Below, piece after piece: positions 58,351-64,000 of a stretch of 64,000 nucleotides of DNA. Position numbers and translations under genes: made by a program. The DNA lies in NCBI RefSeq assembly GCF_000739085.1, contig NZ_CP009110.1, positions 2,542,001 through 2,606,000 on the forward strand, read 5' to 3'. How positions within the stretch are numbered: the first letter of the stretch is position 1; each line of letters opens with the position of its first letter. The notes under the pieces were generated by a model. That model worked only from the letters and a program-made list of their open reading frames with translations. It searched no databases and was not told the origin of the DNA. This stretch comes from Amycolatopsis methanolica 239 (GTDB lineage Bacteria; Actinomycetota; Actinomycetes; Mycobacteriales; Pseudonocardiaceae).

Positions 58351-59610
58351 ATGGGTAGGAACGCGGCCCTGCCGGCCGGATACGAGCGGTTCCGGGTGAG
58401 CGCGGGCCACACGCCGGACGACACCGGCTGCGGTCTGCTGCACGTCGACATGGACGCGTTCTTCGCGGCCGTGGAGTTGCGCACGCGGCCGGAGCTGGTC
58501 GACAAGCCGGTGATCGTGGCGGGCGCGGGCCCGCGGTCGGTGGTGACGTCGGCGAACTACCCGGCGCGGGAGTACGGCGTGCGGGCGGCCATGCCGGTGG
58601 CGGTGGCGCGTCGGCTGTGCCCGCACGGGGTGTTCCTGCCGCCGACGCACGGGCTCTACGGCGAGGTGTCCAAGGGCGTGATGGCGATCTTCCGCGAGCT
58701 GACGCCGCTCGTGGAGCCGCTGAGCCTGGACGAGGCGTTCCTGGACGTCAGCGGCGCGCTGCGGCGGCTGGGGGAGACGCCGGCGGGCATCGCCGCGCTG
58801 ATCCGCAGCCGGGTCCGGGCCGAGCACGGCATCACCTGCTCGGTCGGGGTGGCGTCGGTGAAGTTCGTGGCGAAGCTGGCCTCGGGCATGGCGAAGCCGG
58901 ACGGTGTGGTGGTGGTGCCCGCCGCGCAGACCCTGTCGTTCCTGCACCCGCTGCCGATCTCCGCGCTGTGGGGCGTGGGGAAGAAGACCGAGGAGAACCT
59001 GCGGCGGCTCGGGCTGGCCACGATCGCCGACATCGCGGCGGCGCCGCTGCCGCGGCTGCGCAAGGCGGTCGGCAACGCCGCGGCCGAGCACCTGCACGCG
59101 CTGGCGCACGGGCGCGACGAGCGGGGCGTGGTGGTCGACTCGCCGGAGAAGTCGCTGGGCGCCGAGCACACGTTCGACACCGACCAGCGCGAGCCGCGGG
59201 TTCTGGAGCGCGAGCTGCTGCGGCTGTCCGAGCGCGTCGCGGAGAGCCTGCGGCGGCGCGGGCTGCGCGGCCGCACCGTGTCGATCAAGGTGCGGTTCGC
59301 CGACTTCCGCACGATCACGCGGGCGCGGACCCTGCCCGCGGCGACGGACGTGGCGCGCGTGATCCACTCGACGGCCGTGGCGCTGCTGGCGGAAGCGGTG
59401 GCCGGGGCCGATGTCCGCCTGCTCGGGGTGCGGGTGGAGGGGCTGACCGGGGAGGCCGAGCCGGAGCAGCTGACCTTCGACCAGCCCGCGCCGCGCTGGC
59501 GGGACGCGGAGGTGGCGGCGGACGTGGCGCGGTCGAAGTTCGGCTCTGCCGCTGTGCGTCCGGCGTCACTGCTCGTGCCGGACCCTGACCCTCCTCGGGG
59601 GGAACCCTGA
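58351..59610 (+). CDS. dinB: DNA polymerase IV
   Basis: A 419-residue Y-family translesion polymerase. Catalytic carboxylates are in LLHVDMDAFFAAVELR and PLSLDEAFLDVSG; finger and palm residues are SANYPAREYGVRAAMPVAVA. The thumb HhH segment ALWGVGKKTEENLRRLGLAT and the little-finger domain (TVSIKVRFADFRTITRARTL) follow. TAGGCT lies 8 nt before the ATG, and no LexA box is visible. The QLTF-type beta-clamp motif is seen in EPEQLTFDQPAP near the end. Confidence 0.95.
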   Translation: MGRNAALPAGYERFRVSAGHTPDDTGCGLLHVDMDAFFAAVELRTRPELVDKPVIVAGAGPRSVVTSANYPAREYGVRAAMPVAVARRLCPHGVFLPPTHGLYGEVSKGVMAIFRELTPLVEPLSLDEAFLDVSGALRRLGETPAGIAALIRSRVRAEHGITCSVGVASVKFVAKLASGMAKPDGVVVVPAAQTLSFLHPLPISALWGVGKKTEENLRRLGLATIADIAAAPLPRLRKAVGNAAAEHLHALAHGRDERGVVVDSPEKSLGAEHTFDTDQREPRVLERELLRLSERVAESLRRRGLRGRTVSIKVRFADFRTITRARTLPAATDVARVIHSTAVALLAEAVAGADVRLLGVRVEGLTGEAEPEQLTFDQPAPRWRDAEVAADVARSKFGSAAVRPASLLVPDPDPPRGEP

Positions 59611-59721
59611 GCCGTGTGAAACGTTGAGCACAGGGACGACGACAGCCCAGCAAGACCACCAGCGCCCAGGCCGGCGGGGAGATTTGAGCCAAACGGGGCA
59701 CAGGTTGGAGCGGGATCGGGT

Positions 59722-59774
59722 AGTCCTGATCGCGAAGGACTCGTATCCTGGAGAGTGACACCACTAGGGGTGTC
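59722..59774 (+). promoter_or_regulatory. DUF3040 promoter with two dyads
   Basis: TATCCT (59744-59749) is the -10. A dyad AGTCCT-N8-AGGACT (59722-59741) covers the -35. Directly downstream of the -10, GACACC-N6-GGTGTC (59757-59774) covers the transcription start. These half-sites equal those of the RHH operator at 25703-25763. Confidence 0.5.
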
Positions 59775-59834
59775 TGTTGGGTCCAGGACGTTGCGCGGCC
59801 CGGCGCCCGCGACAGCTGTGCCGGAGGAGGAAAG

Positions 59835-60218
59835 ATGCCACTCTCCGAGCATGAGCAGCGGCTGCTCGACCAGATCGAGCGCGAGCTCTATGCCGAGGAC
59901 CCCAAGTTCGCGTCTACGGTGCGCGGTGCCCGGTTCCGCCGGCCCGTCCGCCGCCGCCGAATCCAGGGGATCGCGCTGTTCGTCGTCGGTGTCGCTCTGC
60001 TCGTACTGGGTGTGATGGTGCGGGCTCTGTGGGTCGCCGACGTGCCGTTGATGAGCGTGTTCGGTTTCGTCGTGATGTTCGCGGGCGTCCTGCTCGCGGT
60101 CATGTCCGGACGTGATGGGGGCGACGGCAAGCAGGGCGGTGCCAAGGCCGCCAAGGCCAAGAGCTCCTTCACACAGCGGATGGAAGAGCGCTTCCGCCAG
60201 CGGTTCGAAGAGCAGTAG
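59835..60218 (+). CDS. DUF3040 membrane protein
   Basis: A 127-residue protein. The N-terminal PLSEHEQRLLDQIERELYAE with DPKFASTVRG is the DUF3040 signature. Two helices follow (IALFVVGVALLVLGVMVRAL; LMSVFGFVVMFAGVLLAVMS), then a basic C-terminal helix. In actinobacteria it lies between dinB and the mraZ/division cluster, and dinB is next to it here. ATG follows GGAGGAGG. A terminator follows. Function unknown, possibly in envelope or division. Confidence 0.9.
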   Translation: MPLSEHEQRLLDQIERELYAEDPKFASTVRGARFRRPVRRRRIQGIALFVVGVALLVLGVMVRALWVADVPLMSVFGFVVMFAGVLLAVMSGRDGGDGKQGGAKAAKAKSSFTQRMEERFRQRFEEQ

Positions 60219-60232
60219 TTCGTCTCCGCGAG

Positions 60233-60260
60233 GTGCCTACGCCCGGACGGGCGTAGGCAC
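60233..60260. terminator. DUF3040 terminator
   Basis: A perfect 12-bp stem GTGCCTACGCCC closes a GGAC loop, followed by TTTCG. It lies 14 bp after the stop and faces the convergent LacI gene. Confidence 0.88.
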
Positions 60261-60346
60261 TTTCGCATAGTCGCCCTCAGCGGGCGTGCCGAGCGTGCCC
60301 GAGGTGGCTCCGGGCACATCGCGCCCGGCCCGCGCTTGGCTGCGGC

Positions 60347-60504
60347 GGGGGCCCCGGTCAAGACCGCGCTCGGGTGCTGGGCCGAAGCGTGAGGCGCCGA
60401 AGGCGCGCTGTCCTGCGTGGCGGCGCCGGGGCGGGCCCCCGATCAAGCCTGTGCGCGGGTGCTGGCCCGAACCGTGAGGCGCCAAGTCCCGCTGTCCTGC
60501 GCAT
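60347..60504. repeat. Tandem copies of the LacI gene 3' end
   Basis: 60347-60420 and 60431-60504 align over 74 bp with two 1-bp gaps at about four-fifths identity by eye, sharing CGGGTGCTGG, CGTGAGGCGCC and GCTGTCCTGCG. The right copy is the coding end of the LacI gene including its stop; the left copy lies beyond that stop in non-coding DNA. The rest of 60261-60346 shows no gene. Confidence 0.7.
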
Positions 60505-61486
60505 CCGCGCCGAGGGCGATCAGCGCGCACGCCCGGCCCTGGTCGTGCAGGGACTGGGTGATCGTCGTCAGGCCTTCCCGGTCCGCCTCCGGGCCGTCGT
60601 CCCACCCGCCCACCGCCACGTCCGCCGGCACGTGCAGCCCGCGACGGCGTGCCGCGTCGAGGACGGCGAACGCGAGCTGGTCGCTCATCGCCACCACCGC
60701 GTCGGCGCCCGTGTCCAGCAGTGCGTCGGCCTGCGCGACCGCTTCCGCCCGGTCGTTGCGGGCCACCACGGCCACCGGCAGCGCGCGGGTGTCCAGGCCC
60801 GCGTCCCGGCAGTGGTCGACGACGCCGCGGAGCCGTTCGCGCGTCACCGGGAACTCCACCTCGTCCGGATCCGGCCCGGTTGCCATCCGCGCCGCGCGGT
60901 CGCGGCCGAACGGGAAGCTCAGCACCGCGGGCCGCGCCGCGCCGGCGAAGACGTGCGCGGCCAGTTCCCGCGCCGAGGCCCGGTTGTCGATCGTGACCAC
61001 CCGCGCGCCGTCCACGGCCGGTCCGCCGTGCACCACCACGGGCTTGCCCAGTCCGGTCACCACGGGGAGCACCGGATCGCTGTCGGCGGTGGTCCAGAGG
61101 ATGTAGCCGTCCACCGACGCCGACGTCACGCGCTCGACGTCGGTGTCCTCGCCGGTGGTCGGGATCAGGTTCAGCCCCGTCCCGCGCTCCCGGCAGACCT
61201 CGGCGACCCCGGTCAGGAAGCTGCGGGCCTGCGGGTCCTCGAAGGCGTAGGCGAGGTGCTCACCCAGCACGACGCCGATCGTGCCGGTGCGGCGGCGGCG
61301 CAGCGACCGCGCCGTCGGGTCGGGGCCGCGGTAGCCCAGCTCGGCGGCGACCGCGCGCACCCGGCGCAGCGTCTCCGGCGCGACGCGGTCCGGCCGGTTG
61401 TAGCAGTACGACACCGTCATCGGCGAGACGCCGCTGCGGCGCGCCACCTCGGCCATGGTGACTCGGGACGTTCCCGGCCTGGACAT
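60443..61486 (-). CDS. LacI-family transcriptional regulator
   Basis: A 347-residue repressor. The HTH and hinge read TMAEVARRSGVSPMTVSYCY, NRPDRVAPETLRRVRAVAAE. The sugar-binding domain has GTIGVVLGEHLAYAFEDPQA, VDGYILWTTAD and DVAVGGWDDGPEADREGLTT. ATG 61486 lies 6 nt after TAGGCT, so it is probably leaderless. It shares a 30-bp space with a divergent MFS gene that has a TGTGTA-N4-TACACA operator. Effector unknown. The 3' end is duplicated downstream. Confidence 0.9.
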   Translation of the reverse strand: MSRPGTSRVTMAEVARRSGVSPMTVSYCYNRPDRVAPETLRRVRAVAAELGYRGPDPTARSLRRRRTGTIGVVLGEHLAYAFEDPQARSFLTGVAEVCRERGTGLNLIPTTGEDTDVERVTSASVDGYILWTTADSDPVLPVVTGLGKPVVVHGGPAVDGARVVTIDNRASARELAAHVFAGAARPAVLSFPFGRDRAARMATGPDPDEVEFPVTRERLRGVVDHCRDAGLDTRALPVAVVARNDRAEAVAQADALLDTGADAVVAMSDQLAFAVLDAARRRGLHVPADVAVGGWDDGPEADREGLTTITQSLHDQGRACALIALGADAQDSGTWRLTVRASTRAQA

Positions 61487-61500
61487 GCCGTCAGCCTATC

Positions 61501-61516
61501 TGTGTATCGTTACACA
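61501..61516. promoter_or_regulatory. LacI operator embedding the MFS -10 box
   Basis: TGTGTATCGTTACACA is an inverted repeat with 6-bp arms. Its centre holds TATCGT (61505-61510), exactly 6 nt before the MFS ATG at 61517, so repressor binding would cover the -10. On the other strand TAGGCT (61498-61493) serves the LacI gene. Confidence 0.65.
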
Positions 61517-62661
61517 ATGCGAGCCGGAAGGACCAGCGTGGCGCTCGCGACGCTCAGCGCCGCGTCCTTCGTGTCCGTGACCTCGGAGAACCTGCCGGTC
61601 GCGCTGCTGCCGCAGCTGGCGGCCGGGTTCGGCGTGCCCGGCTCCGCCGTCGGCCTGCTCATGACCGGCTACGCGGTGGTGGTCGCGGTGTCGGTCGTGC
61701 CGCTGGTCGCGCTGACGGCTCGCTGGGACCGCCGCACGGCCGTGCTGGTCACGGTCGGGGCGATCGCGGTGTCGAACCTGCTGCTGGCGGTCGCGCCCGG
61801 GTACGCCGTGGCGGTGCTCGCCCGCGTGGTCGCGGCGGCCGGGCACGGGGTGTTCTGGTCGGTGGTCGCGCCGATGGCCGCCCGGCTGCTCGGGCCGGAC
61901 CGCGCGAGCCGCGCCACCGCGGTGGTCTTCGCCGGGAACTCGCTGGCGTTCCTCTTCGGGCTGCCGCTGACCTCCTGGCTGGCCAGAACGATCGGCTGGC
62001 GGGCCACGGTCCTCGCGGTGGCCTGCGCGGCGGCGCTGTCGGCGGTGGTGATCCGCGCGGCCGACGCCCGCCGGGCCGCGGACGTCGCCGCGCGGGTCGC
62101 TGAACCGCGCCCTCCTGCCGGTCAACCTGGCCACGCTGGTGGTAGTGACCGGGCACTTCGCCGTGTTCACCCACATCACCGTGACCGTCGCGGAATCCGT
62201 CCACCTCACCGGTCCGGCGATCTCGGGCCTGCTGTTCGCGCACGGCGTGGCCGGCCTGCTCGGCCTGGTCCTGTTCGGCGGGCGGGTGGACAGCCACCCG
62301 CGCGGCACCGCGCTGCTCGTCACGGCCGGTCTCGCGGCGACCGTGCTCGTGCTGCTGTTCGCCGGATCCGGGATGGTCGCGGCCGCCGCGGTCGTGTTGT
62401 GGGCCGTGCCCGACGGCGGCATCGGCGTCGTGCTGCAGGCCGCCGTCCTGCGCGCGGCGGACCGGCCGGACCTGGCGTCCGCGGTCTACATCGTCGCCTT
62501 CCAGGCCGGCATCGCCGGGGGCGCCGCGGTGGGCGGCGCCGCCCTCGACCACGGCGCCCTGCCCGCCGCGACAGCGCTGGCCGCGGGGTGCGGGCTCGCC
62601 GCCAGGCTCGTCGTCCGCCGGTCCGCCGGTCCGCCGGTCCGCCGCGTTCCGGCGAACGTGA
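61517..62661 (+). pseudogene. MFS transporter with frameshift and displaced stop
   Basis: A twelve-helix MFS of the AraJ/DHA1 type. The first frame gives ALATLSAASFVSVTSENLPV, VGLLMTGYAVVVAVSVVPLV and AGHGVFWSVVAPMAARLLGP. Near 62100 the frame shifts by one and continues LNRALLPVNLATLVVVTGHF, then AGIAGGAAVGGAALDHGAL. At 62613-62644 the 8-mer GTCCGCCG is repeated four times; with one more copy the frame would stop at TGA 62659-62661, just before the convergent gene. As it stands, the frame runs 320 bp further. Probably inactive. Confidence 0.7.
62613..62644. repeat. Four perfect tandem copies of an 8-bp unit
   Basis: GTCCGCCG is repeated four times at the 3' end of the MFS gene. Eight is not a multiple of three, so each gain or loss changes the reading frame. 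Confidence 0.9.
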
Positions 62662-62668
62662 CGAGCCG

Positions 62669-64000
62669 TCAGCGCCTGCGGAAGACCGACCGCGGGAAGA
62701 GCCGCCCGCGCCAGGACATCGGCGCGTTGCGCTGCAGGCTGCGGCGCAGGCCCTCGAACGCGGCGGCGAAGTCGTCGCCGGTGGACTGGCTGGGGGAGTA
62801 CCACGAGCGCTCCACCACCCCGACCACCGTGCGCAGGTCGTTCTTCCCTGCGTCGTCCAGGTTGTGCTGCACGGCCATCTTCTGCGCCGCCGACCGCACC
62901 GTGTCGCTCGGTGGGATCGGGATGCCACGGTCGGCGCACTCGTCCATCAGCTCCGCCCACGCCGCGTCCGCCGCTCCCGGCTGACGGGACGTGATCGCGT
63001 TCAGGCGGTGGCGCCGGTGGATCTCCCGCAGCACCGCGGGGGCCAGCCCGGCCACCGCGAGCAGCAACAGCACCAGCGCCAGCACCCAGTGCACCAGCCA
63101 CGCGGTGAGCACCACGGTGACCAGCCACGCCGCGGCCGCGGCCAGCGGCAGCCAGGACGCCGTGTGCCCGCGGAGCCTGCGGATCGCGACGAACGCGCCG
63201 ACCGTCAATGCCACCGCGATCAGCACCAGCACCAGCGCGATCCACCCGGTCCAGCCCGGCGCCGAGCCCGCGGGCGCGGCCTGTGTGCCGGCCGGGTTGG
63301 CGGCGCTGCCCTGGGTCTCGGGCGCCCCGGTCGGAGCGACCCGCGTGGTGGACACGCTCGGCACGTCCTGCTCCTCCGAGTCCGAGGACCCGCTGGAGGT
63401 CGTGTCGGACTGCAGGTAGGGCGGGACGTAGCCGCGGCCGTCGGAGCGCGGCGTCGGGTCGAAGCTGACCCAGCCCAGGTCGCCGAAGTACACCTCGACC
63501 CAGGCGTGTGCGTCCTGCGAGGTGATCATGCGCGAGTCGCCGTCGGCGTAGCCGGAGGTGAAGCCCACCGCGACCCGGGACGGGATGTTCAGCACCCGCA
63601 GCATCACGGCCATCGCGGAGGCGAACTGCTCGCAGAACCCGCGCTTGCCGTTGAGCAGGAAGTCGGCCAGCGCGTCGCTGTCGGTCGCGGCGGCCGTCTC
63701 GGTGTCGTAGGTGAACCCGTTCTCGGCGCTGAAGTACCGCCAGATAGCGCTCGCCCGGTCGAAGTCGGTGGACGCGCCCGCCGCCAGGTCCTGCGCGAGG
63801 CTGACCACGCGCGGGTCCACGCCGGTGATCTGGCTGTAGCTCGCCGGGATGTCGGTGCCGCGGGCGGTGGCCGACTCCAGCTGGCCCTTCGTCGGCTCGG
63901 CCAGCGACGCGGTCTCCACGTAGGCCGGGATCCGCTGCTTGCGCTCGCTGAACACGGCGCCGCTGGTCGGGTCGTAGTACCAGCCCTGGCCGACGCCCTG
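62669..64000 (-). CDS. Transglutaminase-like membrane protein (DUF3488 type), partial
   Basis: The C-terminal 444 residues are present; the N-terminal membrane domain lies beyond the right edge. The periplasmic transglutaminase-like core has Cys in LNGKRGFCEQFASAMAVML, His in TSQDAHAWVEVYFGDLGW and Asp in SFDPTPRSDG, a complete catalytic triad. A Ser/Thr/Pro linker leads to two C-terminal helices near GWIALVLVLIAVALTVGAFV and a cytoplasmic DUF4129-like tail. Such genes lie with DUF58 and MoxR genes before mraZ in actinobacteria, which is expected next to the right. Confidence 0.9.
   Translation of the reverse strand, partial: QGVGQGWYYDPTSGAVFSERKQRIPAYVETASLAEPTKGQLESATARGTDIPASYSQITGVDPRVVSLAQDLAAGASTDFDRASAIWRYFSAENGFTYDTETAAATDSDALADFLLNGKRGFCEQFASAMAVMLRVLNIPSRVAVGFTSGYADGDSRMITSQDAHAWVEVYFGDLGWVSFDPTPRSDGRGYVPPYLQSDTTSSGSSDSEEQDVPSVSTTRVAPTGAPETQGSAANPAGTQAAPAGSAPGWTGWIALVLVLIAVALTVGAFVAIRRLRGHTASWLPLAAAAAWLVTVVLTAWLVHWVLALVLLLLAVAGLAPAVLREIHRRHRLNAITSRQPGAADAAWAELMDECADRGIPIPPSDTVRSAAQKMAVQHNLDDAGKNDLRTVVGVVERSWYSPSQSTGDDFAAAFEGLRRSLQRNAPMSWRGRLFPRSVFRRR

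Noticed and set aside
61749-63245. 498-codon minus-strand frame
   Set aside because: Low-complexity translation antisense to the MFS and out of frame with the transglutaminase gene.

Overview
The window is high-GC actinobacterial chromosome. Gene order, GTG/TTG starts and the protein families point to a Pseudonocardiaceae member, most likely Amycolatopsis or a close relative (inference; no 16S is present). A conserved backbone runs left to right: nrnA-MATE-MFS-truB-ribF-XRE-thpR-rpsO-pnp-M16 peptidase-dapB (3.5-16.3 kb), thyX-ACT (25.8-27.0 kb), mntH and a receptor Ser/Thr kinase (27.6-30.4 kb), dapA-rnj (30.5-33.2 kb), ftsK (42.9-45.4 kb), argA/rimO-pgsA-cinA (45.9-49.0 kb), clgR-pspA-pspM (49.1-51.6 kb), pyrD, nei2 with a ParA-like ATPase, dinB, DUF3040 and a transglutaminase-like membrane protein that runs off the right edge. 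There is no tRNA or rRNA gene, CRISPR array, prophage or insertion sequence that I can see.

Accessory genes lie between these blocks: TetR/SDR and RHH-VOC-methyltransferase (0-2.4 kb), AKR, VTT, GtrA and GT87 (16.6-21.3 kb), HxlR/DoxX, GNAT and an AlkZ-like protein (21.2-24.0 kb), DUF4097 with an RHH/HicB-like protein (24.3-25.7 kb), a VWA/substrate-binding protein, a quinone oxidoreductase, a cupin, a GlxA-like regulator, EamA, WrbA, an MHS transporter with a flavin monooxygenase, chorismate mutase with a PlsC acyltransferase (33.3-42.8 kb), a psp-linked unknown (51.8 kb), two coiled-coil paralogues (54.9-55.8 kb) and a LacI/MFS pair (60.4-62.7 kb). About a dozen frameshifts, stops or deletions fall in this accessory set, and none is seen in the backbone genes. 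That argues for gene decay more than random sequencing error.

Regulation is unusually readable. Some twenty genes have a TANNNT hexamer 6-8 nt before the start codon with no Shine-Dalgarno, the signature of leaderless transcripts. Perfect hairpins follow rpsO, pnp, the GT87 gene, clgR and DUF3040, and one lies between the AlkZ-like and DUF4097 genes. Candidate operators sit at HxlR/DoxX, the RHH gene/thyX, mntH (DtxR-family box), clgR (ClgR box), DUF3040 and LacI/MFS.

The most novel observations are: (i) a GACACC/GGTGTC palindrome system at the RHH-DUF4097 promoter beside thyX, with a matching palindrome 34 kb away on the DUF3040 promoter; (ii) decayed tandem copies of gene 3' ends just after two genes (16.3 and 60.4 kb); (iii) a 150-bp duplicated non-coding element before mntH; (iv) an orphan ParA ATPase overlapping nei2 in a repair-rich neighbourhood; (v) two adjacent paralogous coiled-coil proteins, one membrane-anchored and one soluble.
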